Positions 50,444-59,037 are shown, numbered from the stretch's first letter. The stretch: DNA of 64,000 nt from Klenkia soli (GCF_900103975.1 NZ_FNIR01000001.1:310001-374000); one strand, 5' to 3'. The notes: generated by a model from the sequence alone, not told the origin. Made by a program: numbers and translations.

Positions 50444-51670
50444 CGCGGCGGGGAAGGGCGGCCGGTCGTCGAGCCGGACCGACAGCCGGCCGGCGGTGCG
50501 CCAGGCGCGGGCGGTCAGGTCGCGGTCCTCGTCGGTGACCAGGTTGCCCATCACCCGCAGCGCCACGGTCATCAGCGCGCGCGACCGCATGCCCACCGGG
50601 CCGGCCGCGGGCAGCAGCCGCGGCAGGGTGAGCAGGCCCGCCAGCCGGCGGGCGATGGAGAACGCCTCGCCGTAGTGCCGGCGGAGGGTGGCCGGCCAGG
50701 CCAGCGACCAGTCGTCCTCGTCGAGCAGGCCGGCCAGCGTGCGGCCGGTCTCCATGCCGTAGTCGATGCCCTCGCCGTTGAGCGGGTTGACGCAGCCGGC
50801 GGCGTCGCCGACCAGCGCCCAGTTGCGGCCGGCCACGCCCGACACCGCCCCGCCCATCGGCAGCAGCGCCGACGCCTTGGCCCGCACGTCGCCGGTCAGC
50901 TGCCACTCGTCGCGCCGGCTGTCGGCGTAGAAGTCCAGCAGCGGCTTGAGCTGCACGCCGGCGGGGCGCTTGGCCGTGGCCAGGGTGCCGACACCGATGT
51001 TGACCTCGCCGTCCGAGAGCGGGAAGACCCAGCCGTATCCGGACAGCAGCTCGCCCTGCGTGCCGCGCAGCTCGAGGTGGCTGGAGATCCACGGGTCGTC
51101 GCTGCGGCCGCTGGTCACGTAGCCGCGGGCGGCCACGCCGTAGGCGGTCTCGCGGTGCCACTCACGGCCCAGCACGCGGCCCAGCGGCGAGCGCACGCCG
51201 TCGGCGACCACGAGCTTGCGGCAGGCGACGGTGCGGCCGTCCTCGAACACGACGGCCGACACCCGGTCGCCGTCGCGCTGCACGTCGACGGCCCGGGCAC
51301 CCTCCGCCGGGACGGCGCCGTCGTCCAGCGCGACCTGGCGGATGCGGGCGTCGAGCTCGGTGCGCGGCACGGCGCTGCCGTGGTCGGGCAGCGAGCCACC
51401 CGGCCACGGCAGCAGCAGCTCCTGGCCGAACCCGGCGGCCCGCAGGCCCCGGTTGGTGCCGTGCGAGCGCACCCACTCCCCCAGGCCGAGGTGGTCCAGC
51501 TCGGCCACCGCCCGGGGGGTCAGGCCGTCGCCGCAGGTCTTGTCGCGGGGGAAGACCGCGGCGTCGGCGAGGACGACGTCGCGGCCGGCCCGGGCGGCCC
51601 AGGCGGCCGCCGCGGAACCGGCGGGACCGGCGCCCACGACCAGGACGTCGGTGCTCTCGGGGGTGCTCAC
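50426..51670 (-). CDS. FAD-dependent geranylgeranyl reductase family protein (MenJ-like)
   Basis: A flavoprotein of 414 residues. The dinucleotide motif VLVVGAGPAGSAAAAWAARA is at the N-terminus, DKTCGDGLTPRAVAELDHLG is the family-specific CGD motif, and ALVGDAAGCVNPLNGEGIDY GMETGR is the FAD phosphate loop. In actinobacteria the closest role is saturation of isoprenoid chains such as the menaquinone tail. There is no quinone gene next to it. A GAGACT box 6 nt before the GTG hints at a leaderless mRNA. Confidence 0.88.
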   Translation of the reverse strand: MSTPESTDVLVVGAGPAGSAAAAWAARAGRDVVLADAAVFPRDKTCGDGLTPRAVAELDHLGLGEWVRSHGTNRGLRAAGFGQELLLPWPGGSLPDHGSAVPRTELDARIRQVALDDGAVPAEGARAVDVQRDGDRVSAVVFEDGRTVACRKLVVADGVRSPLGRVLGREWHRETAYGVAARGYVTSGRSDDPWISSHLELRGTQGELLSGYGWVFPLSDGEVNIGVGTLATAKRPAGVQLKPLLDFYADSRRDEWQLTGDVRAKASALLPMGGAVSGVAGRNWALVGDAAGCVNPLNGEGIDYGMETGRTLAGLLDEDDWSLAWPATLRRHYGEAFSIARRLAGLLTLPRLLPAAGPVGMRSRALMTVALRVMGNLVTDEDRDLTARAWRTAGRLSVRLDDRPPFPAADLRAG

Positions 51671-51716
51671 CCCCTCAGTCTCCCCGGCGGGGCGACCGAG
51701 GGGGTGGCGTGCCCGG

Positions 51717-52430
51717 TCAGCCCAGCTTCGGGCCCTGGGCGCGGACCTCCTCGACCGACTGCATGGCCTCGCGCAGCTGGGTCAGCCACTCGTCGGCGTG
51801 CTGGCCGACCAGCCGCACCGACCAGACCAGGGCGTCGGAGCGGGAGCGGGCCACGCCGGCGTCGACGAGGGTGTCGAGCACCAGCCGCTCGGACTGCCGC
51901 AGCCGGGTCATCACCGGCGCGGAGACCGTGGTGAACAGCTCGGTCACCTCGCCGCAGCGGGCTCCCCAGGACACCGTGCGCCCGAAGCGCTCCTGGGCCG
52001 CCTCGGCGATCTCGACGCGGCGGGCCCGGGTGTCCTCGCGGAACCGGGCGATGCGGCCCGAGCGGGCCGCCTCGGCCGCGGCCGGCGTCTCGTCGGCCTC
52101 GGTGGGGGGTTCGGGGACGGTGACCACCACGGTGATCTCGTCCCGGTCGACGATCAGCTCGGGCGCGACCGTCGTCCAGTCGTCGGGCAGCCGGCCGGTG
52201 AACCAGCCGGCGACCTCGGCGCGGTCGACCGGCGGCGGGGCATCGGCCCCGCGACCGCGACCACCGGGGCCGCCGGGGCCACGGCCGCGGCCACCGCCGC
52301 GACCGGGGAAGCCGCGGCCGGCGCCGGCGAAGGCGGCCGCGAACGGGCCGCCGGGGAAGGGGCCGCCGCCGTGCTCGCCGCGGTCGCGGCCGTGCCGGTG
52401 GGGGCCCTGAGGGGGGAAGGGGGGACGCAT
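51717..52430 (-). CDS. Hypothetical protein with Gly/Pro/Arg-rich head and ribbon-helix-helix-like tail
   Basis: This 237-residue protein begins with about 70 residues rich in Gly, Pro, Arg and Phe (GRGFPGRGGGRGRGPGG), probably disordered. A middle domain follows (DEITVVVTVPEPPTEADETP). The C-terminus reads RLVLDTLVDAGVARSRSDAL VWSVRLVGQHADEWLTQLRE, where the RSRSDAL step is like ribbon-helix-helix DNA-binding proteins. The ATG has GAGGAGAG upstream. It may be DNA-binding and autoregulated through GTAA repeats in its promoter, but this is inference. Confidence 0.65.
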   Translation of the reverse strand: MRPPFPPQGPHRHGRDRGEHGGGPFPGGPFAAAFAGAGRGFPGRGGGRGRGPGGPGGRGRGADAPPPVDRAEVAGWFTGRLPDDWTTVAPELIVDRDEITVVVTVPEPPTEADETPAAAEAARSGRIARFREDTRARRVEIAEAAQERFGRTVSWGARCGEVTELFTTVSAPVMTRLRQSERLVLDTLVDAGVARSRSDALVWSVRLVGQHADEWLTQLREAMQSVEEVRAQGPKLG

Positions 52431-52480
52431 GGCGCTCTCCTCGGATCGGAGGGCCCGCGGATCGGGTCCTGCTGTGCATC

Positions 52481-52508
52481 ACTGTAAGCGTGTAATCAAG
52501 TAATGCAA
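52481..52508 (-). promoter_or_regulatory. Sigma-70-type promoter overlaid with 8-bp-spaced GTAA repeats
   Basis: On the minus strand TTGCAT, 16 nt, TACAGT matches a housekeeping promoter about 50 nt before the start codon. On the plus strand GTAA occurs at 52484, 52492 and 52500, exactly 8 bp apart. The stretch is AT-rich against its surroundings. Such direct repeats can be operators for ribbon-helix-helix proteins. Confidence 0.5.
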
Positions 52509-52547
52509 GCGTCGCCGCACGACGGATGGCCGCCGGACCCGGACGGG

Positions 52548-53093
52548 TCAGGAGCGGTCGCGGGTCTCCGGGTCGGCCGGGGCGTTCTCGCCCTCGTCGG
52601 GCTCGCGCTCCTTGCGCCGCAGCAGCAGCGAGGTGATGCCCAGCAGCAGCACCAGGACGCCGAGGACGCCGATCTCGACGATCCGGTCGGCGAACCCCGC
52701 GGTGCCGACCGTGCCGGCCGCCTCGACGCTGAGCACGACGATCTCCTTGATGGAGGCGATGATGCCGACCAGCAGGAACGGCTCGGCGATCAGCTCGCGC
52801 TTCTCGACCGTCGTCCGGACGGCGAACAGCAGCTCGACCACGATGAAGACCAGCAGCAGGACGTCGAGCAGCTCCAGCACCGGGGTCTCGGAGAGGTCCG
52901 TGACGAGGGCCCAGGTGGTCTTCCCGGCGAGCACCAGCAGGACCAGCGCCGTGACCACGAGGAAGAGCGCGATGCCGGCGTACACGACGTTCTCGGCCAG
53001 CTCGAGCACCTTCGTGCCCAGGCGGCCGAAACCGGGCGGGTGCTGCTCGTCGTCCTCGCGTCGCTGGTCGGCCACGCCGCGATCATGCGGCAC
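52548..53093 (-). CDS. PsiE-like membrane protein
   Basis: A 181-residue membrane protein with four hydrophobic segments: YAGIALFLVVTALVLLVLAG, VLELLDVLLLVFIVVELLFA, LIAEPFLLVGIIASIKEIVV and IVEIGVLGVLVLLLGITSLL. This spacing and the GIIASIKEIVVL motif fit the phosphate-starvation-inducible PsiE family, whose function is unknown. The GTG at 53093 was kept; a GTG at 53075 is possible and neither has a strong ribosome site. It follows the mca pair on the same strand. Confidence 0.75.
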   Translation of the reverse strand: MPHDRGVADQRREDDEQHPPGFGRLGTKVLELAENVVYAGIALFLVVTALVLLVLAGKTTWALVTDLSETPVLELLDVLLLVFIVVELLFAVRTTVEKRELIAEPFLLVGIIASIKEIVVLSVEAAGTVGTAGFADRIVEIGVLGVLVLLLGITSLLLRRKEREPDEGENAPADPETRDRS

Positions 53094-53109
53094 AGCTCAC
53101 AGCTGCGCC

Positions 53110-53424
53110 TCAGGGAGCGGCGGTGGACCCTTCGTCGGGGTCGCGCGGGCCCTCGATCGCCAGCGGCTGCCGGCGCAGGACGTCGAGCAGCTCCTCGCCC
53201 GGACGGGGCTCGAACAGCTCGGAGGCGTCGTCCGGGACGTCGATGGGTGCGTCGGCGGGGTCGAAGCTGGCCGGGAGCCGCTTCAGGTGCTTGCCCATGG
53301 ACCGGCCGAGGAGGAGGACGGCGACCAGCAGGACGACGGTGAGCAGCAGGCCGAGCGGACCGGACTTGCCGACGTCCTCGGGGAGCTGCTCGCTGGCGGC
53401 CAGCACGGCCGTGCCGACGGTCAT
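53110..53424 (-). CDS. Small single-pass membrane protein coupled to mca
   Basis: A 104-residue protein with one hydrophobic helix (LGLLLTVVLLVAVLLLGRSM, about 24-43) and an acidic C-terminal half with LPASFDPADAPIDVPDDASE. The ATG overlaps the mca stop (ATGA). This pairing of mca with a small membrane protein is common in actinobacteria as far as I recall, but the protein's role is unknown. Confidence 0.75.
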   Translation of the reverse strand: MTVGTAVLAASEQLPEDVGKSGPLGLLLTVVLLVAVLLLGRSMGKHLKRLPASFDPADAPIDVPDDASELFEPRPGEELLDVLRRQPLAIEGPRDPDEGSTAAP

Positions 53425-54329
53425 CGGGCACCCACCTCTTCGTCGGCCCGGCTGCGGATGCCCGCGAAGAGGTCGTCCTCGGGGGTCGGGCTGTCGACCA
53501 GCGACCGGGCCAGCTCGAAGTCCTCGGTCGGCCAGACCCGCTGCTGCATGTCCATCGGGGTGGAGAACCACCGGCCCGTGGGGTCGATCTGGGTGGCGTG
53601 CGCGATCAGCGCGCGGTCGCGGATGCCGAAGTACTCACCGCACGGCACCCGGGTGGTGACCCGGTGCGAGATGTCCTTGGCCGGATCCCACCGCTCCAGC
53701 ATCTCGGCGTAGGGGGACTCGAGGCCCGCGCCCAGCATGGCCTCGTGGATCGCCTTCGTGCGGGGCAGCGTGAAGCTCATGTTGTAGTACAGCTTGCTGA
53801 CCTGCCACGGCTCACCCAGCTCGGGGTAGCTGTCGGGGTCGCCGGCCGCCTCGAACGCGTGCACCGAGATCTCGTGGGTCTTGATGTGGTCGGGGTGGGG
53901 GTAGCCGCCGCGCTCGTCGTAGGTGGTCATCACCTGCGGGCGGAACCGGCGGATCAGCGCGACCAGCGGGGCCGCGGCCTCCTCGAGCGGCACCAGGGCG
54001 AAGCAGCCCTCGGGGAGCGGGGGCAGCGGGTCACCCTCGGGCAGGCCCGAGTCGACGAAGCCCAGCCACTCCTGGCCGACGCCGAGGATCTCGCGGGCCG
54101 CGGCCATCTCCTCCGAGCGGACCTGCGGCAGCCGCTCCCAGACCTCGGGGCGGTCCATCGCCGGGTTGAGCACGGAACCGCGCTCGCCCCCGGTGCAGGT
54201 GGCCACCAGGACGTCGACGCCCTCGGCGACGTACTTGGCCATCGTGGCCGCGCCCTTGCTGGACTCGTCGTCGGGATGGGCGTGCACCGCGAGCAGTCGC
54301 AGCTGGTCCGGTTGGGTCACGCGCTCCAT
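53421..54329 (-). CDS. mca: Mycothiol S-conjugate amidase
   Basis: Mca splits mycothiol conjugates so that toxins leave the cell as mercapturic acids. The zinc motif AVHAHPDDESSKGAATMAKY is at the start, then CTGGERGSVLNPAM, and GGYPHPDHIKTHEISVHAFE carries further ligands. At 302 residues the length is right; MshB is similar, but the YYNMSFTLPRTKAIHEAML region and the context favour Mca. It shows that this organism uses mycothiol. Confidence 0.93.
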   Translation of the reverse strand: MERVTQPDQLRLLAVHAHPDDESSKGAATMAKYVAEGVDVLVATCTGGERGSVLNPAMDRPEVWERLPQVRSEEMAAAREILGVGQEWLGFVDSGLPEGDPLPPLPEGCFALVPLEEAAAPLVALIRRFRPQVMTTYDERGGYPHPDHIKTHEISVHAFEAAGDPDSYPELGEPWQVSKLYYNMSFTLPRTKAIHEAMLGAGLESPYAEMLERWDPAKDISHRVTTRVPCGEYFGIRDRALIAHATQIDPTGRWFSTPMDMQQRVWPTEDFELARSLVDSPTPEDDLFAGIRSRADEEVGAR

Positions 54330-54494
54330 GGTCCCACCCCCGCGCCGTGGACGGCGCTCGCCCCGGACCGGTCCCGGCGGTCTCGCATCCCGTCACTGCG
54401 GGTGCGCTGCAGCACACCGGGGTGTTAGCTTGGTCGTTCGTCCGCAGCCGCTCCCCGTCCGGGGGGCGGCTCTTGAGTTGTAGGAGCAGCCACC

Positions 54495-54998
54495 ATGGCC
54501 ACCATCGACGAGCAGGACCAGGGCGTCTGGCTGACCCAGGAGGCCTACGACCGGCTGAAGGCCGAGCACGACGAACTGGTCGCCGGCCGCACCGCCATGG
54601 CCGCGGAGATCAACGCGCGCCGCGAGGAGGGCGACCTCAAGGAGAACGGCGGCTACCACGCGGCCAAGGACGAGCAGGGCAAGCAGGAGGGCCGGATCCG
54701 CCAGCTGGTCGACCTGCTGCGCAAGGCCCGCGTCGGCGAGCCGCCGACGACCGCCACCGACGCCGCGCTGGGCACGGTCATCACCATCGCCTTCGACGGC
54801 GACGAGGACGACACCGAGAAGTTCCTGCTGGGCTCGCGCGAGATCGCCGGCACCACCGAGCTCTCGGTGTACTCCCCCGAGTCCGCGCTCGGTGCCTCGA
54901 TCCTGGGCGCGAAGCCGGGCAGCTCGGTGACCTACCAGGCGCCCAACGGCAAGGACATCACCGTCAAGGTGCTCGCGGTCGAGCCCTTCGTCCCCTGA
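54495..54998 (+). CDS. greA: Transcription elongation factor GreA
   Basis: GreA rescues backtracked RNA polymerase by stimulating transcript cleavage. The N-terminal coiled coil with the acidic tip (REEGDLKENGGYHAAKDEQG) and the C-terminal FKBP-like domain (SVTYQAPNGKDITVKVLAVE) are present. The usual length is about 160; here it is 167. The ATG has GGAGCAG 5-6 nt upstream. A TAGCTT box at 54426-54431 may be its -10. A 13-bp hairpin follows 27 nt after the stop. Confidence 0.95.
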   Translation: MATIDEQDQGVWLTQEAYDRLKAEHDELVAGRTAMAAEINARREEGDLKENGGYHAAKDEQGKQEGRIRQLVDLLRKARVGEPPTTATDAALGTVITIAFDGDEDDTEKFLLGSREIAGTTELSVYSPESALGASILGAKPGSSVTYQAPNGKDITVKVLAVEPFVP

Positions 54999-55005
54999 GG
55001 CAGCC

Positions 55006-55368
55006 CTGACCGAGCACGACACCGGCGAGCCCGGGGACCACGGTCCCCGGGCTCGTTCGCGCGCGCGGGAGAACACGACCTTCGCCTGCGTGCACTGCGC
55101 CCGCACCGTGCCGGCGAACACCGACGGCCACTACCGCAACCACTGCCCGTACTGCCTGTGGTCCCTGCACGTCGACGAGAAGCCCGGCGACCGGGCCAGC
55201 ACGTGCCGGCAGGCGATGCAGCCGATCAGGCTGGTGGAGAAGTCGGGCAAGGGCTGGCAGGTGGTGCACCGCTGCACGGCGTGCGGCCACCGCCAGCCCA
55301 ACCGCCTGGTCCGCGACGGCGACTCCCCCGACGACCTCGACCTGGTGCTCTCGCTGCCCTGGTTGTGA
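55006..55368 (+). CDS. RNHCP domain zinc-ribbon-like protein, probable CTG start
   Basis: The RNHCP signature is clear: NTDGHYRNHCPYCLWSLHVD followed by EKPGDRASTC, and later HRCTACGHRQPNRLV. The first Cys pair (FACVHC) is needed for the metal site, but the only GTG (55090) would cut off its first Cys, and no ATG, GTG or TTG lies upstream in frame after the stop at 54925. A CTG at 55006 has GAGG 5 nt upstream, directly after greA, so I propose it as the start (120 residues). The hairpin at 55026-55055 would then be inside the coding region. A truncated gene or sequence error cannot be excluded. Confidence 0.7.
   Translation: MTEHDTGEPGDHGPRARSRARENTTFACVHCARTVPANTDGHYRNHCPYCLWSLHVDEKPGDRASTCRQAMQPIRLVEKSGKGWQVVHRCTACGHRQPNRLVRDGDSPDDLDLVLSLPWL
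55026..55055 (+). terminator. Perfect 13-bp hairpin downstream of greA
   Basis: CGAGCCCGGGGAC pairs with GTCCCCGGGCTCG around the loop CACG and is followed by TTCG. It may end the greA mRNA or attenuate transcription into the RNHCP gene. Confidence 0.65.
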
Positions 55369-55378
55369 GGATGCCGGG

Positions 55379-56008
55379 GTGGACGTCGTGGAGTTGGCCG
55401 TCGCCGAGCGCACCGACCTGCTGGAGCTGGGCCGGTCGCTGAGCAGCGAGCAGTGGTCCGCCCCGTCGCTGTGCCGCGGCTGGACCGTGCTGGACGTCGT
55501 CGCGCACGTGGTCAGCTTCGACGAGCTCTCCGCCGTCCAGCTCGGCCGCCGCGCTCTGGGCGGGAGGGCGTGGCCGGACGCCATGAACGCGGTCGGGGTG
55601 CGCGAGTACGCCGTCGGCGGCCCGGACGGCGTCCTGGAGGTGCTGGCCCGGTCGCTGCGGCCGCGCGGGGTGACCGCCCTGTTCGGCAGCCGGGTGGCGC
55701 TCACCGACACGGTGGTGCACCAGCAGGACATCCGTCGGCCGCTCGACCTGCCGCGGCGGGTGCCGGTGGACCGGCTGGCCGCCGTCCTGCCGTTCGCGAT
55801 GGTGGCCCCGCCGACCCGTGGTGGGTGGCGGACCCGCGGACTGCGGCTGGCCGCCACCGACGTGGACTGGTCATGGGGCCGCGGGCCCGAGGTCACCGGG
55901 CCGGGCGAGGCGCTCCTGCTGGCTGCCTGCGGGCGGGCCGACGCGTTGTCCGGGCTCGCCGGGCCGGGCCTGCCCGTGCTGGCCGCCCGGCTGGGTCCAC
56001 CCGACTGA
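55379..56008 (+). CDS. Maleylpyruvate isomerase/MDMPI family protein
   Basis: A 209-residue member of the DinB-like mycothiol-dependent family. The N-terminal motif LSSEQWSAPSLCRGWTVLDV VAHVVSFDEL carries the first metal-binding His (AHV). RVALTDTVVHQQDIRRPLDL holds the second (VHQQD). Relatives are mycothiol S-transferases or isomerases; the substrate here is unknown. The GTG has GAGG 8 nt upstream, 11 nt after the RNHCP gene, so they are likely co-transcribed. Confidence 0.87.
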   Translation: MDVVELAVAERTDLLELGRSLSSEQWSAPSLCRGWTVLDVVAHVVSFDELSAVQLGRRALGGRAWPDAMNAVGVREYAVGGPDGVLEVLARSLRPRGVTALFGSRVALTDTVVHQQDIRRPLDLPRRVPVDRLAAVLPFAMVAPPTRGGWRTRGLRLAATDVDWSWGRGPEVTGPGEALLLAACGRADALSGLAGPGLPVLAARLGPPD

Positions 56009-56052
56009 GCTGGTCCTCATCCGCCGCGTGTCGTGGACCAGGACCAGCTCAG
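56005..56052. terminator. 12-bp hairpin between convergent genes
   Basis: CTGAGCTGGTCC (56005-56016) pairs with 56041-56052 around a 24-nt loop and contains the stop codon of the upstream gene. Two GGTGGATCA direct repeats follow (near 56052 and 56065). Confidence 0.6.
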
Positions 56053-56071
56053 GTGGATCAGCCCAGGTGGA

Positions 56072-58183
56072 TCACCCCAGGCCGCGGCGGGCGAGCAGGG
56101 GTGCCGGGTCGGGGTCGTGGCCGACGACCGCGCGGAAGGCATCCATGGGGTCCACCGACCCGCCGCGGGCCAGCAGTTCGTCGCGGAACCGGTCGCCGTT
56201 GGCACGGGTGAGGCCGCCGTTGGCCCTGAACCACTCGACGGTGTCGGCGTCGAGCACCTCGGACCAGATGTAGGAGTAGTAGCCGGCCGCGTAGCCCCCG
56301 GCGAAGACGTGCTGGAAGTACGTCGTGCGGTACCGGGGCGGCACCAGGTCGGAGGCCACCCCGGCCGCCTCGAGCGCGGCGGCCTCGAAGGCCTGCGGGT
56401 CGTCGACGACGGTGTCGGGGGTGATCCGGTGCCAGGCCTGGTCCAGCAGGGTGGCGGCGAGGTACTCCAGCGTGCCGTGGCCCTCGCCCCACAGCGACGC
56501 GGCCTCGATGGCGGCGACGACCTCGCGCCCCAGCGGCTCGTCGGTCTGCGTGTGCCGGGCGTAGTGGTCCAGGACCTCGGGCCACAGCGCCCACATCTCG
56601 TTGACCTGGCTGGGGAACTCGACGAAGTCGCGCGGCACGCTGGTTCCGGAGAACCGCGGGTAGGTCACCGCCGAGGACAGCCCGTGCAGGGTGTGGCCGA
56701 ACTCGTGGAACAGCGTGGTGACCTCGTCGAGGGTCAGCAGCGTCGGCTGGTCACCGGCAGCCCGGGTGACGTTGAGGACGTTGAAGACCACGGGGCGGGT
56801 GCCGAGCAGGCGCGACTGCGAGACGAACGAGCTCATCCACGCCCCGCCCCGCTTGCCGTCGCGGGCGTAGAAGTCGCCGAGGTAGAGCCCGACCGGCTCA
56901 CCGGCGGCGTCGGCGACCTCCCAGACGCGGACGTCGGGGTGGTAGCCGGGGAGGTCGGGGCGCGGGGTGAAGGTGTAGCCGTAGAGCAGCCGGGCGGCGT
57001 GGAAGACGCCGTCGACCAGCACCCGGTCCAGCTCGAACCACGGCCGCAGCGCAGCGGTGTCGACGGCGTACCGGTCGCGGCGGACCTGCTCGCTGTAGAA
57101 CGCCCAGTCCCAGGCGGCCAGCTCGACGCCGTCGGCGGCGGCCAGCTCGGCCAGCACCTCGCCCTCGGCGCGGGCGTTGGTCACCGACGGCGGGACCAGG
57201 GTGCCCAGCAGCTCGTCGACCGCGGCGGAGGTCTTCGCCGTCTGGTCGGCCGCCACCAGGTCGGCGTGGGTGTCGAAGCCCAGCAGCCGGGCCCGCACCG
57301 CCCGCAGGTGGGCGATCCGGGCGGCCACCGGGCCGTTGTCGTGCTCGCCACCCGAGGCACGGCCCACCGACGCCTCGTGCAGCCGGCGGCGCAGTTCGCG
57401 GTCGCGGAGCTTGGCCATCGCCGGCTGGCCCGAGGGCAGCACCAGGGTGAGCAGGTAGCCCTCGCGACCGCGCTCGGTGGCCGCCGTGCCCGCGGCCTCG
57501 ACCTCGGCCTCGCTGAGCCCCGCCAGCTGGGCCGGGTCGGTGACGAGGACGGCGGCTGCCTCGGTGGCCACCACGAGGTTCTGCCCGAACGTGGTGGACA
57601 GCGCCGACAGCTGCTGGTTCAGCTCGCGCAGCTCGTCGCGTCCTGCCTCGTCGAGCTGGGCGCCCGAGAGCACGAAGTCCAGGTGGTACCGCTCGACCAG
57701 CCGGACGGCCTCGGCGTCGAGGCCGTGCGGCTCCTGCTGCCCCCCGGCCTGCACCGCGGTGTGCGTCGAGGTGTGCACCGAGGTGTGCACGGCGTCGATT
57801 CGGGCGAACAGCTCCGGGTCCAGTCGCAGGGCATCGGAGTGCGCCGCCGACAGCGGTGCCACCTCGCGCTCGATCTCGCGCAGCCGGTCCGAGGAGTTCG
57901 ACGAGGCCAGCGCGTAGAAGACCGCCTGCGCGCGGTGCAGCAGCTCCCCCGACCGCTCCAGCGCGACGATCGTGTTCTCGAACGTCGCCGGGTCGGCGGA
58001 CCCGGTGATCGCGGTGACCTCGGCGCGCTGCGCGGCCATCCCGGCGAGCAGCGCCTCGCGGCAGTGCTCGAGGGTCAGGTCGGCGAACGGGGGCAACCCG
58101 AAGGGCAGCGGCGAGGGCGCGGCCAGCGGGTTGTCGACGGGCAGGGCACTCGGGGTGGCGGACGCGGCCGCGGGCGTGGACAT
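56072..58183 (-). CDS. M3 family metallopeptidase (oligopeptidase/peptidyl-dipeptidase)
   Basis: A cytoplasmic zinc peptidase that degrades short peptides. The catalytic motif LFHEFGHTLHGLSSAVTYPR (about residue 475) is intact, with the third ligand region (EFPSQVNEMWALWPEVLDHY). The C-terminal AGGYAAGYYSYIWSEVLDAD is the M3 substrate-binding tyrosine region. At 703 residues it is typical for Dcp/OpdA. A short His/Thr repeat (VHTSVHTSTHTAVQ) sits in the helical N-terminal part. A GAGACT box lies 7 nt before the ATG. Confidence 0.94.
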   Translation of the reverse strand: MSTPAAASATPSALPVDNPLAAPSPLPFGLPPFADLTLEHCREALLAGMAAQRAEVTAITGSADPATFENTIVALERSGELLHRAQAVFYALASSNSSDRLREIEREVAPLSAAHSDALRLDPELFARIDAVHTSVHTSTHTAVQAGGQQEPHGLDAEAVRLVERYHLDFVLSGAQLDEAGRDELRELNQQLSALSTTFGQNLVVATEAAAVLVTDPAQLAGLSEAEVEAAGTAATERGREGYLLTLVLPSGQPAMAKLRDRELRRRLHEASVGRASGGEHDNGPVAARIAHLRAVRARLLGFDTHADLVAADQTAKTSAAVDELLGTLVPPSVTNARAEGEVLAELAAADGVELAAWDWAFYSEQVRRDRYAVDTAALRPWFELDRVLVDGVFHAARLLYGYTFTPRPDLPGYHPDVRVWEVADAAGEPVGLYLGDFYARDGKRGGAWMSSFVSQSRLLGTRPVVFNVLNVTRAAGDQPTLLTLDEVTTLFHEFGHTLHGLSSAVTYPRFSGTSVPRDFVEFPSQVNEMWALWPEVLDHYARHTQTDEPLGREVVAAIEAASLWGEGHGTLEYLAATLLDQAWHRITPDTVVDDPQAFEAAALEAAGVASDLVPPRYRTTYFQHVFAGGYAAGYYSYIWSEVLDADTVEWFRANGGLTRANGDRFRDELLARGGSVDPMDAFRAVVGHDPDPAPLLARRGLG

Positions 58184-58230
58184 CGTCGTCAGTCTCCGCC
58201 CGCGGCCGTCGCCGGGCTCGACGGGTGTGC

Positions 58231-59037
58231 TCAGCGGGTGGAGGTGCGCAGGTAGGCCCGGACCGCCAGCGGCACGAAGACGGCGAGGATGACCGCCGCC
58301 CAGATCAGCGTGTAGAGGACCGGGTTCTGCAGCGACCACGCGTCGGCCACCGGCACGCTGTCGGGCTGGTTGCCGAACAGGTCGCGGGCGGCCTGCACCA
58401 CCGTGGAGACCGGGTTCCACTCGGCGAAGGTGCGCAGCACCGACGGGAAGCTCTCCAGCGGCACGAAGGTGTTGGCCACGAACGTCAGCGGGAAGATCAC
58501 GATGAAGCTGGCGTTGTTGACCACCTCGGGCGTGCGCACCAGCAGCCCGACCAGCGCCATCATCCAGCTGACGGCGAAGGCGAACACCAGCAGGATGAGG
58601 AACCCGCCGATCGCCTCGGGCACCGAGCTGTTGATCCGCCACCCGACCAGCAGGCCGGTGAGCGCCATGACCACGATGGAGATGGCGTTGAGCCCGAGGT
58701 CGGCGACCGTGCGGCCGATGAGCACCGCCGACCTGGACATGGGCAGCGACCGGAACCGGTCGACCAGCCCTTTCTGCAGGTCGTCGGCGATGCTGGCGCC
58801 GGTGGTGGTGGAGCCGAACACCACGGTCTGGGCGAAGATCCCCGGGAGCAGGAACTCGGCGTAGGTGATGCCGTCGGGCAGCGTGATCGCCCCGCCGAAG
58901 ACGTAGCGGAACAGCAGCACGAACATGATCGGCGACAGCGTCGCGAAGACGATCAGGTCGGGCACCCGCTTGACCTTGATCAGGTTGCGCCGGGTGATGA
59001 CCAGGCTGTCGGACAGCGTGTGCGACAGGGCGCTCAT
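58231..59037 (-). CDS. ABC-2 type transporter permease (DrrB-like)
   Basis: This second exporter permease has 268 residues and six hydrophobic segments. Motifs are SLVITRRNLIKVKRVPDLIV, SPIMFVLLFRYVFGGAITLP, LQKGLVDRFRSLPMSRSAVL and NTFVPLESFPSVLRTFAEWN PVSTVVQAARDLFG, all typical of DrrB. The substrate is unknown. The start overlaps the ATPase stop (ATGA). Confidence 0.92.
   Translation of the reverse strand: MSALSHTLSDSLVITRRNLIKVKRVPDLIVFATLSPIMFVLLFRYVFGGAITLPDGITYAEFLLPGIFAQTVVFGSTTTGASIADDLQKGLVDRFRSLPMSRSAVLIGRTVADLGLNAISIVVMALTGLLVGWRINSSVPEAIGGFLILLVFAFAVSWMMALVGLLVRTPEVVNNASFIVIFPLTFVANTFVPLESFPSVLRTFAEWNPVSTVVQAARDLFGNQPDSVPVADAWSLQNPVLYTLIWAAVILAVFVPLAVRAYLRTSTR

Noticed and set aside
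57769-57810. His/Thr repeat in the M3 peptidase as a metal site
   Set aside because: It is a short duplication in a helical surface region away from the HEFGH site; no other sign of function.
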